The notes below the pieces were generated by a model that saw nothing but the letters and a program-made list of their open reading frames with translations, ran no database searches and was not told the DNA's origin. Shown piece by piece: positions 20,586-29,388 of a stretch of DNA of 64,000 nt. A program made the position numbers and the translations under genes. The stretch lies in NCBI RefSeq assembly GCF_000497045.1, contig NW_015961970.1, positions 1,178,802 to 1,242,801 of the forward strand, read 5' to 3'. Positions within the stretch are counted from its first letter, which is position 1. The number at the start of each line of letters is the position of its first letter. The stretch is from Kalmanozyma brasiliensis GHG001 (taxonomy: Eukaryota > Basidiomycota > Ustilaginomycetes > Ustilaginales).

Positions 20586-22234
20586 GCTGGGCGGCTAGAG
20601 TAAGGTGCGTGATGTGCCGGTTGCTCTGCGGTGCGATCGAGTGGGAGCTGCCTTTAGGGATGGAAAGCGCAGAGACGATGACAAGAAGATGGTGTGGGTC
20701 CAAGCGAGTGTTGAGAAGAAAAATTCGTTGCACCCTTGAGAAGGGGCTCGCTGTGGAGGGCGCTTAATCAATGCTCTAACAGCCATCCTTTGAATTACGG
20801 TCTAACACCTCAAACGGTGCTAGCGGTCTAACACCCTGGCAACGAAAAGATGGGCCTCCTTCGACCATGACCAGACGACCAAGATGCCCACCTGCGGCGA
20901 TCTCGGACGCATCAGAGTCTCGTTGAAGAGCGTTCATGATCGGCAGCATGCACTTGCGACAGGCGGAGTTGTCAGTCATGATGTATTCGCCTTACACATC
21001 ACTCCCTATCAAAGCAATCAAGATGCGGTACACATTGGAGGTCCCTGCTTCCGCGTGGGGAGGGGGAACGGAACGGATGCAGCGATGCATGAAAGCGAGC
21101 GTTCCTAGAGGTCACCCATGCTCGAGAAGACGATGCTGTTGACGGTCAGAGGGCCGGGCAGCTGATTGGCCCATGATAAGGATGGGGGCGGCACACGAGG
21201 CAGGACGCAAATCAAGATCAAGATCAGCGCAGCGCAGCGCGGACGGATACGGAGTCCCATTTGGGGGATCTGGCAGGATCAACAGCTGGTGCGCTTAGAT
21301 GTTTCTCTTACGGACAGCGTGCAACGGTAAGTGATTTGCGAGTGAGGAACAGCTGCCGGAAGGGTCAAGAAGAGCTCCCTTATCAGCGATGCACGCTTAT
21401 CTTTAGCAGAGCGCGCAGCGAGGGGGGACATTTTCGATCTCAGAACGGCATCGCTCGAAAACACTGTCGTTTAGCCCCCGGATCGGGCACTGCAAAGAGG
21501 AGGCGGCTGGTGGGATTGATGTTTAGAGAGGTCTTGGCGAAGGTGGATCCTGTGCGAGCCGAGTTGATTGTATACAGAGCAAGGGTCTGCTGATGTAGCT
21601 GAGCCTGGATTGACCCGTCTTGGCACGGCCGGGTCACGCTTTCAAAGCTTGTCCTTCTGTGCGTGGCAGGCGTGTAAATTGCTCAAGCAGCTGCCGATCA
21701 TGCTGTGGGTCCAAGGCTCATCAAAAGCAGCGTGGTTACAAAGGCGATCTCGCTGCGACTGGCCAAGTTGCCGGATGGACGTGCGGTGGTGCATGGGGTT
21801 CAAGCTTGGCCGGCTTCGTTATCTTTCTGCAGGTCCGGCTGCGTACGAAGTAGAGTGCAGAGTGCTCTGATGCCGCGCTTTCTTCCCCACTCTGTAGGTC
21901 ACATCACACTGCAGCTGTGTGCTATCACGCCTTTTTTTTTGGATTTCTGGGCGAGGTGGTCCCGTGAGAGGCTCGGTTGGAGAATGGCCATTTCTTGGCT
22001 TTCCTCAGCCTCGCTCAATGGCCTCCCGATTGGCTTCTTTGTCTTTCTTTCACACCATCCACCATCGCACCTCGTCTCGTACTTCCTTTCCACCATCTAT
22101 CGACATCGACATCCGTCCAACTTACGTCCAGCAGCATATATTGACGCTGCATTGATACTCGTACCTCCTCCGCCAGTCGCATAGTTCAGCAAACGGCGCC
22201 AAAAAGCATCGCCAACGAGCATCCAATCGACAAC
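20586..22234. other. intergenic region, no gene seen
   Basis: About 1.65 kb between divergent genes. A 12-nt direct repeat cggtctaacacc occurs at 20798-20809 and 20824-20835, close to the RRP45 start. A T-run lies near 21931-21940. The last ~150 nt are C/T-rich, as expected for the leader of the Par32-like gene. No coherent ORF or RNA gene. Confidence 0.55.
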
Positions 22235-23457
22235 ATGGTTCTCGGCTTCGGTCATCATTCGCAGAAGGACCCCAACGTCTCGTCCGAGTCGCGAGGTCGT
22301 GACCCTTTCATCGCCACGGGTCGAGGTGGTGCAGGAAACGTGAGTGTCACATCCACCGCAGCAGATCTTTTGCCCAAGCAGCTTTCCCCTCATCTGTAGC
22401 AATCCAGCGGTCAGCGGTCGTAAAGAGACGCTAGGAGCAGGAGGTTTGGCTGCAATCATGTGTGGCTATGGCTATGAAAAGTTGACATCCCTCTCTCCAT
22501 TGACCTTGACGACAACAGATCATCCGCTCGCCTTCTCGCTCGCGCGATCGCTCGGGTAACGCCATCCCGCCTCAAGCCGTTGCTGCCGCTGCTGTCCCCA
22601 ACCACCTCGTTTCCTCCGGTCGCGGTGGTGCCGGCAACGTCCGCTCGCCCTCGCGCGACCCGCTCGACCGCCAGCGCGCCGCCGATGCCAAGGCGCGCGA
22701 GGAGAAGCTGCAGGAGGAGTACCGCGCACACGAAGTCAAGGCCGCCCACTCCACGGGCCGCGGCGGCGCTGGCAATGTTGCCACCAATCCCGACGTCGAG
22801 GAACGCCGCGGACGCGATGGCGGTTCCAGTGGAGGTGGAGGCGTAGCTGGTGTAAGTGATCCCTGATTTGCTGTTTGGCCACAAGGAAGGAAGATACCCC
22901 TCGAATTCCCCTCAATAGTGCCCTCGTTGTGGCGCAGCGATGCGACCAGTAGAACGACGATGATGGACACTTCAAGCGGCTTTGGCCGCTGAAGGACGCC
23001 AAGATGTACCTTTCGCCATGCATTTGCTTCCCCCTCTCGCGGGAGCAATTGCAGGAAATGCCAACGTCTTTGCACCATCACATCCAGGGCTTGTGCCTTT
23101 TTCGCGACTCGGAAGGATCGTGAAAGCGTTGCCTTGCCCGCGGAATGGTGCGTGCTGCGTCTGAAGGTGCCGTGTCCCCCAATCCCTCCTTCTCATCCTC
23201 CATCGACAAGTTTCACAGATCTTACGAGTCCGAGCTGACCCACGTCTTTATTTTGTTTGCAGCTGCTGCGCACGCTCTCGAGGTCTCGTTCGCGCGAACC
23301 GCGAAGCAACGGCAAGGACTCGCCTAAGAATCGCTCCCAGTCGCGAACGCGCGCCTCCGAAGGCAGCAAGCTCGGCAAGGTCGATGAGACGTCTCGGTCC
23401 AGCGAAGAGGCGAGCCTCTACACCACTTCCACTGCTAATGGCGGCGGAAGGGCTTGA
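22235..23457 (+). CDS. Par32/DUF3602-family protein with GRGGAGN repeats
   Basis: Three exons inferred: 22235-22339, 22519-22851 and 23263-23457. Introns are 179 nt (GTGAGT...ACAACAG) and 411 nt (GTAAGT...TTTGCAG), both phase 0. The product has 210 residues: MVLGFGHHSQKDPNVSSESR, then three copies of the family motif GRGGAGN (residues ~29-35, ~70 and ~119), each followed by an Arg/Ser/Pro stretch such as SPSRSRD. The DUF3602 family includes yeast Par32, a TORC1-linked phosphoprotein that inhibits ammonium transporters; whether this protein does so is not known. The charged middle (KAREEKLQEEYRAHEVKAA) is helical. The third exon encodes a Ser/Arg-rich end. The first motif is interrupted by intron 1 directly after its last Asn. 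Confidence 0.8.
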
Positions 23458-23897
23458 CCTCGTCGACCCTCAGTCCGGGATGGGAATGTGCTTTGTACTT
23501 TTCGAAACATGTATGCTTCCACCGCTTTAGCCTGTGTGAGCGTGCGTCTGTGCTGTATGATGTCGCCCGTTCATTTCAAGGAGTTGAGCGTCATCTGAGA
23601 TCTTTCGTCGACTCCTCGCGTCTCAGCTCGATGAGGGCTGTGTACAGCGAGTGCTGCCCGAGCAGCCATCATCACAGACAATAAGTTGAGTGCGGGACCA
23701 AAGAAACGGCGTGAAACAAAAGTGGGTATTCGAAGAAAGCGCAGAACCCGGGAGAAACGAGGCGAAAGGGGAGTTGATACAGTGCGGTGTGGGGTCGTGA
23801 AGGGTGGAACAAAGTCGAGCCGGCAGCGGTGGACGATCAAGACTGACCCGCAGCGGTGTGGTTGCGGTCGGTCGATGCTCTGCAAGATGAGGCACGT
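23458..23897. other. convergent 3' regions of the Par32-like and MLC1 genes
   Basis: A 440-nt tail-to-tail spacer. On the plus strand a TTTGTACTTTTCG sequence (around 23490-23502), related to the recurring 3' element, follows the Par32-like stop. No gene. Confidence 0.5.
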
Positions 23898-24546
23898 CTA
23901 CTGGCTGAGAATCTGGCGAACGAAGGATTCGTAGTGGATGTTGCCGTCGCTGTAGTGTCCAAGCCAAAGAGGTCATTGTCAGTATCATCCTTCGCATCGT
24001 CTTTCTGAGTGTGAATTACTTACGGATGCACCTGAACACCCTTCAACAGCTCATCCATCTCATCATCACTCAACTTCTCTCCCAAGCTCGTCAGCACGTA
24101 TCGCAGCTCTCCTGCACCGATGAAGCCGTTGCCGTCCTTGTCGAACACCTGGAAGCCGCGGATGAACTCCTCGGGCGTTCCGGCGGGCTTGAACCCGTTC
24201 GGTCGGTTGAGGATGTTGAGGAAGGCGTTGTAGTCGATGTCCTTGGGTGCGGCGTTGGCCAGGTCGGCCACTTCGGCCTGGGTTGGGTTTTGACCGAGAG
24301 CACGAAGGAGGTCGCCAAGGGATTCGCGGGAGATGGTGCCCGTACCCTTCTTGTCGAACAGGGCAAAGGCTTCTTTGTATTCGGCGTCGGACTGATGGAC
24401 GAAGGGGATGCAGTGCGGCGATTCCATGTGTCGTCGGCGTGACAAGAGTGGATGAGGCGAGTGCGGATGTGTCAGTTGTTGCTCCAAGCTCTTGCTGCAC
24501 GACACCCTCTCGAGGCGACCGTCGCCTCCAGGTTGAAGCTTACCAT
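23898..24546 (-). CDS. MLC1: myosin essential light chain (Mlc1/Cdc4), EF-hand protein
   Basis: Calmodulin-like light chain that binds IQ motifs of class II/V myosins, needed for the cytokinetic ring and secretion. Three exons on the minus strand: 24544-24546 (the ATG alone), 24024-24391 and 23898-23949. Introns are 152 nt (GTAAGC...CATCAG) and 74 nt (GTAAGT...CTACAG). The join gives [20 protein letters not shown] and 140 residues in total, close to S. pombe Cdc4 (141). The first EF hand ([12 protein letters not shown]) is degenerate. The third ([13 protein letters not shown]) is canonical. The last, after the splice, reads [16 protein letters not shown]. Without the first intron the ORF would carry an unrelated N-terminus, so the split start is preferred. 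Confidence 0.88.
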
Positions 24547-25031
24547 TGTGAATAGGGGACGATGTGGTGGTATAAAGCCAACCAACGATGACGAGCAAGT
24601 ATGCAACCCAAGTCAGCTAGGCGCAGCACCGCTTGGCATACGTGCGTGTGTGTTGGTCTGAAAGCCCTCTTCGCTGCGGGTGCAAGTCCAAAAAGGGGCT
24701 TGGCCGACTCCTAAAGCAACACTTTTTGGACGCGCACTGCGCGAGTGCCTTTCCTTACAGCCTGCGTGCTGTCAGAGGTGCGAGCGCGGATGGCTTTGCC
24801 GGCGACACGTGACTATTTTTCTTTTCTGCGGAAACGCCGATCTGACATTTTGCAGAAATTGACGCGCCCGGCTGAGCCCGATATATCATCCATAAAGGGC
24901 GATCCCCGTCAGTCGGATCCGTCGGCGGGCAAAAACTTGAGAAGAACGGGCGCAGGGTGCGCCATCTCGAACCCCCGTGCTTCTATCAACCCCACACCTC
25001 CCCTTCAACATCATCATCATCATCGCACACA
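24547..25031. other. divergent promoter region MLC1 / ATP20
   Basis: A 485-nt head-to-head spacer. It contains a likely plus-strand leader for ATP20 (accccacacctccccttcaac followed by CAT repeats up to the ATG). No gene seen. Confidence 0.5.
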
Positions 25032-25786
25032 ATGTTCGCAAGGTCAACCGCAGTCTTCCGCGCCACCGGCGCGCGCCACTTCTCGGCCTCCACCAGATCC
25101 GCCAACGTCCAGCAGAAGGCCACCGAGGCGGTCAACGAGGTGCAGAAGAAGGCGCCCTCCGCCATCAACGATCTGCAAAAGAAGGCGCAGGAGCTCGGCG
25201 GGCCCGCGTTGAAGCGCGTTGAGGGTCTGCTTGGTGGTAAGTATCATATGCGTCTCGTTGAATGGGCTGGGCGGCTGGGCAACATTGGCGAAAGGTGGAG
25301 CATTGTTGGGAGTTGTGGTGACGGGAGGGGCTGCAATTGCGTCTGGAAAGCATTCTGCCATGGCCCGTCTTTCGACCTGGCGCTTTGCTCCGTCACACCT
25401 TCGCCCCGTGCTGGATCGTTCCTTCGAAGCACTCGCACAGTAGATACTGACAAAGTTACACATCCCACTTCGACATTGCAGGCTACTCCGAACCTATCAA
25501 GTACAACCTCTCGGTGGCATCCAACATTGCCAAGCAGGTGTACGTTGCCGAAGCGCTCGCACCCCCTACTTCGGTCAACTCGATCACCTCGGCCTACCGT
25601 CAGATCTACACTCACGCCACCGACAAGGCTTTCTGGGCCAAGCTGCTCACCAAGGGCGACTGGAAGCGCGTCGGCATCTACGCCCTCGAGGCCTACGGAA
25701 TCTTCACCATCGGCGAGATGATCGGCCGCAGATCGCTCGTTGGATACAAGCTCGACACGAGCAACCACGGTCACGGCCACCACTAG
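25032..25786 (+). CDS. ATP20: mitochondrial F1Fo ATP synthase subunit g
   Basis: Two exons: 25032-25236 and 25482-25786, with a 245-nt phase-1 intron (GTAAGT...TTGCAG); 169 residues in total. The start MFARSTAVFRATGARHFSAS is a classic presequence. A helical amphipathic stretch follows (VNEVQKKAPSAINDLQKKAQ). The second exon carries the conserved subunit g core: SEPIKYNLSVASNIAKQVYV, YRQIYTHATDKAFWAKLLTK and the membrane helix YALEAYGIFTIGEMIGRRSLVGY, which contains the GxxxG-like packing seen in subunit g for ATP synthase dimerisation. A His-rich tail (NHGHGHH) is present. It sits in the inner membrane, next to subunit e. Confidence 0.9.
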
Positions 25787-25984
25787 AGAGTTGGTTGGAA
25801 TGTTACTGCCAGGCTATCGCACACAGCATTCAGAACGAACGGCAATCTAAAACTTCTTCACTGGCTCAGCCTGGATCACAGTACCGTCGAGAGCCTCGAC
25901 GAACATTTCAGGACTCTGATGCATTTTGATTGACTTCAGCGGAGAGGACGCAGGGTCTGATCGCTAGGAAAGACAACCGGACAA

Positions 25985-27844
25985 TCACCATTCCCAGTGC
26001 TGCGTCTGAGTAGACTCGAAAAAGGCGAACAGGTTAGGCCTATAACGAGAATAGCCGGGCTTGGGAAGTGTGGTGCGAGCGGCGCGTTCTCCAAAGTCGT
26101 CCGAGGCGTCCATGAGATCTGCACTCCAATCTCGAGGTGGCGCTCGATGCGTGAAGCAGTCGTTCCAGTTCCACGGTACAGCTGGCAGCGTCGGTGAGAG
26201 AGAGCTGCCCTGGTGGCCGACTTCACCAGCGAGCCCGTTGAGGAGCCCCGACCAGTCAAAGTCGGGCTGGCCGTAGCCAATGGTGGTGGGATCGCACGCG
26301 AAGCTGACGACGTTGAGGAATTGGCGTTCGGTGAGACCCGGGCGCTCGTCCAGCTGACGCAGTACGTGAAGTTTGAGCTCCGGGGGCAGATCGAGGAACC
26401 TGTAAAATCCTGGTGAAGTTCTCTCTTGGTTAGAGAGTGGCCCTTTCTTTGCCCGGCAGCCCAGTGTCCTCGCCGCCTTCAAGAGCGTGATGGCAGCTTC
26501 GCGACTGTACATGCTCCAAGTTGCATTGACCCTGACTTGATCAGCCAGCAGAGCCTTCCAATTGAACAGGTTCAGGCCGCAACCCAGATAGAAAGCTTCC
26601 TCAAAGTCGTCCTCCCACTGGTCCAAAGTCACACCGAGGGTTGTCATGTGGTGCTTCACCTCGATTGGAAGCTCTTCATCAGAATCGCAGCTTCCTTTCG
26701 ACCGTCTCGCCTCCGCCCTTGCCTCGAAGAAGGACACGATACTTCCGAACTCGCTGAGGGGCACCCTGGCATAACGGCTTTGGATCGCGTCAATCCTTTC
26801 GTGCTCGCTTTGCAGGTCTTCTGGTTCCCAGCCTCTCTGCATATTACCGAATAGGCTAAGGGTCTCCAAGGATGTGTTCGGTGGTCGATCACTCGCATGA
26901 TAGGCGATGTGAAAGAAGATGTCGTTTTTCGGGCCATCCTTGCCTTGAAACATTGGAGGTCTGCGGCCACTGCCGATGAACGCAGATATGATGGTTCGGA
27001 TCGTTCGAGCATCGAAGCTATTGCCGTCAAGGCTCAGAGAATACAAGCCTCGGCATCGCTGCGAATCGGCGATGAAGCTGGCTATGGATTTGGCGACCAG
27101 CGCCGTGTCCGCGATGTCGTTGTTCGGCAAGTTGTCAACTGTTGGAATCTGTGCTCCTAGAGTGTTCGACAAATCCAAACGCTCCAGCGAGGTTCCGGTA
27201 AGAGGCATCGAGTCGAAGAAGGCCGCCATGGACCTACGCGGAATGGGATTGGAGGAGAGGCGCAGATGCCTAAGCGCGGACTTTCCCAGAGCCTTTGCCA
27301 GGTCGGAGAAGGCATCGACGTCGCCTTCGATCTCGTTGCCGCCAAGCGAAAGGGTGTGAAGCGTAAGATTGCCCGTCAGATACGCAGTGATGGCCGGCAG
27401 ACATACCGAGGTCAGCTCGTTGTTGTCCAGCTCGATGATGCGAAAGGAGTGGTAGGGCTCCCTCGGTTGAATCCTCCAAGCATCAAGGTGAGGTACCAAC
27501 AGTCGAAGCCATTCGCTTTTAGCCGCGTGGTGCTCTCCCTTCTGCGCAGCCGGAGCGTCGTTCCCGTCGCTGTTCTCGACAGGCTTGTGTGTGATGCGGA
27601 GCAGATCGATGATCCTGTGGAACCTGGCATCGCCCAGTTCGGAATGCTGGATATTGAGTCTGTGGTACCGACCCTGTGCCTGTCTCAGCCCCTCTGCTAT
27701 CTCTGCCAGAGACACGAGCTCGTCGCCCCCTGGGAATCGAAGCGTGCCGTATGGAGAGGGCGCATTTTTGCACGCCGTTGATGTGGTCGGGGACCCTGTT
27801 CCTGAGGACGGTAGCGACAGATCATCGACGTCCAGCTGGCTCAT
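25985..27844 (-). CDS. leucine-rich-repeat protein with F-box-like segment
   Basis: A 619-residue single-exon protein. Residues ~130-350 contain RNI-type leucine-rich repeats with spacing such as IIELDNNELTSVCLPAI, LHTLSLGGNEIEGDVDAFSD, LRHLRLSSNPIPRRSMAAF, LERLDLSNTLG and LYSLSLDGNSFDARTI. Around residue 485 the sequence FLDLPPELKLHVLRQLDE resembles the first helix of an F-box, though in an unusual C-terminal position. The C-terminus is Trp/Pro-rich (VPWNWNDC, TQTQHWEW). An SCF adaptor role is possible, but the single weak F-box-like helix makes that tentative. It is divergent from the nuclease gene, with starts 331 nt apart. Confidence 0.7.
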   Translation of the reverse strand: MSQLDVDDLSLPSSGTGSPTTSTACKNAPSPYGTLRFPGGDELVSLAEIAEGLRQAQGRYHRLNIQHSELGDARFHRIIDLLRITHKPVENSDGNDAPAAQKGEHHAAKSEWLRLLVPHLDAWRIQPREPYHSFRIIELDNNELTSVCLPAITAYLTGNLTLHTLSLGGNEIEGDVDAFSDLAKALGKSALRHLRLSSNPIPRRSMAAFFDSMPLTGTSLERLDLSNTLGAQIPTVDNLPNNDIADTALVAKSIASFIADSQRCRGLYSLSLDGNSFDARTIRTIISAFIGSGRRPPMFQGKDGPKNDIFFHIAYHASDRPPNTSLETLSLFGNMQRGWEPEDLQSEHERIDAIQSRYARVPLSEFGSIVSFFEARAEARRSKGSCDSDEELPIEVKHHMTTLGVTLDQWEDDFEEAFYLGCGLNLFNWKALLADQVRVNATWSMYSREAAITLLKAARTLGCRAKKGPLSNQERTSPGFYRFLDLPPELKLHVLRQLDERPGLTERQFLNVVSFACDPTTIGYGQPDFDWSGLLNGLAGEVGHQGSSLSPTLPAVPWNWNDCFTHRAPPRDWSADLMDASDDFGERAARTTLPKPGYSRYRPNLFAFFESTQTQHWEW

Positions 27845-28175
27845 TTTGAGATACTGATCATCAGAGCCTTGGGTGCGAGACTTCAGTTCTGACAGCTGAG
27901 CAAGATGAGATTGCTGAAGAAGGTCTTGCGGGAGGTCTTTATAGACAACCCATCAGGAAGTGCCCAACTCACTTCATTCACAACCTCCACCTGCGCAGTC
28001 TTGGCTAGCGCGGACAGGCGCGTGCGCAGCTTGACGCACGGCTGCGCATTCGAGTTCAGGGTCCACACGAGCTGTCACCTTTCCTTCCTTATCGCCTCCC
28101 TCGGTAAGATCACGTTCATTTCAAAGTTACGCCCACCTTGCGCAGCTCCTGCAATCTTGTGGATTGACGCACACA
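27845..28175. other. divergent promoter region, LRR protein / S1 nuclease
   Basis: A 331-nt head-to-head spacer with no ORF of note. It must serve the start regions of both neighbours. Confidence 0.5.
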
Positions 28176-29321
28176 ATGCTTTCTCGAGGCTGGTCAGCGC
28201 TCGCTGCGGTGTTGCTGTGTCTCTTTCCCGCCGTCTGCGCATGGGGCATCACAGGCCACCAAATCGTAGCGACGATTGCGCAGACGCAGCTTCATCCTGC
28301 CGTTCGCGAGCAACTCTGCCACATCCTGCCCAACTACACGCGCTACCCATCGCACTGGCCGGTCACACACTCCGATGAACCGCACACGCACTGTCACCTC
28401 GCCGTGCTGGCCGGCTGGCCGGATACGATCCGCACTCACTACCCCTGGAGTGGGCAGCTGCATTATGTCAACCCGATCGACGACCATCCTCCCCACCAAT
28501 GCTTGTATGGGGAAACAGGCTGGAGCTCGCCCGACAACGTGCTCACCTCGCTGGTCAACTACACCTCACGTGTAGTCACGGAACAAGGATGGGAGCGCGA
28601 TATGGCGTTGCGTTTCATGGTGCATCTGTTCGGCGATGCCCACCAGCCGCTGCATCTTACGGGTCGCGCGCGGGGTGGCAACGACGTGTGGGTCCGCTTC
28701 GAAGGGCGCAAGGCTCGACTGCATTCGGTGTGGGATACGCTGCTTATTGATAAGCAGATTCGCGAGCTGTCGAATTATACCACGCGCCTGCCGTCGGGGA
28801 GGATAGAGAGCGCGCTGGTGGGGAAGAGATTCGACGCGTACATTCGATGGATCCTCAAGGAGGGGCTTGGACAGCCTGCGATGAAGGGAGAGGCTGAGAG
28901 CGCGTGGTGGAAGGACGAAGCGGCCGACTGGCCGGCGTGTCACCGGAGAGGTTCGGATGATGATACTGTCTCGCTGAAGGGTGAGGGGCAAATGGCCTTC
29001 TCTAACATGATGGAAGACCCGGGAAGAGTCGACGATACGCATCTGCCGCTATGTCCATACGAATGGACTCAACCCATGCACTCGCTTGTTTGCGAATATG
29101 GCTTCGCATCGCCCGTGCCAGCGTGGGAGCCAACACCTCCGTCGACCACAGGAAGCTCCACGACATCACCGACACCGACTCCGCCAGAGCCTGAGCTCGA
29201 CGTGCCGGAATACGTCGGCCGCATCGAGAGAGACAAGGTCATCCACAAGCAGCTCGCCAAGGCAGGCATCCGACTTGCCGCCGTCCTCAACACGTTGCTT
29301 CTGCCGGCTGATGCCGTCTGA
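28176..29321 (+). CDS. secreted S1/P1-type zinc nuclease
   Basis: A 381-residue protein starting at the ATG 28176 (the frame is open upstream from a TTG at 28164). A signal peptide MLSRGWSALAAVLLCLFPAV ends CA; cleavage leaves Trp as the first mature residue (WGITGHQIVATIAQ), as the family needs, because the N-terminal Trp amine binds zinc. Other ligand motifs are present: His in GHQIV, LHYVNPIDDHPP, HLFGDAHQPLH, GGNDVWV and LHSVWDTLL. Such enzymes cleave single-stranded DNA and RNA outside the cell or in endomembranes. Odd point: after the catalytic domain there is a Pro/Ser/Thr linker (around TPPSTTGSSTTSPTPTPPEP) and a short helical end not found in P1. Possible use is nucleotide scavenging. 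Confidence 0.9.
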   Translation: MLSRGWSALAAVLLCLFPAVCAWGITGHQIVATIAQTQLHPAVREQLCHILPNYTRYPSHWPVTHSDEPHTHCHLAVLAGWPDTIRTHYPWSGQLHYVNPIDDHPPHQCLYGETGWSSPDNVLTSLVNYTSRVVTEQGWERDMALRFMVHLFGDAHQPLHLTGRARGGNDVWVRFEGRKARLHSVWDTLLIDKQIRELSNYTTRLPSGRIESALVGKRFDAYIRWILKEGLGQPAMKGEAESAWWKDEAADWPACHRRGSDDDTVSLKGEGQMAFSNMMEDPGRVDDTHLPLCPYEWTQPMHSLVCEYGFASPVPAWEPTPPSTTGSSTTSPTPTPPEPELDVPEYVGRIERDKVIHKQLAKAGIRLAAVLNTLLLPADAV

Positions 29322-29388
29322 TCTGGCACCCCTTGCTTGCAATGGATATGTAAAGACAATAGGATGTTCAATGTCTACATCAATACAT

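Noticed and set aside
22852..23262. Possible C/D-box snoRNA in the second intron of the Par32-like gene
   Set aside because: A C-box-like atgatgg and a ctga occur about 40 nt apart, but the C box has a mismatch, spacing is short and no terminal stem is seen.
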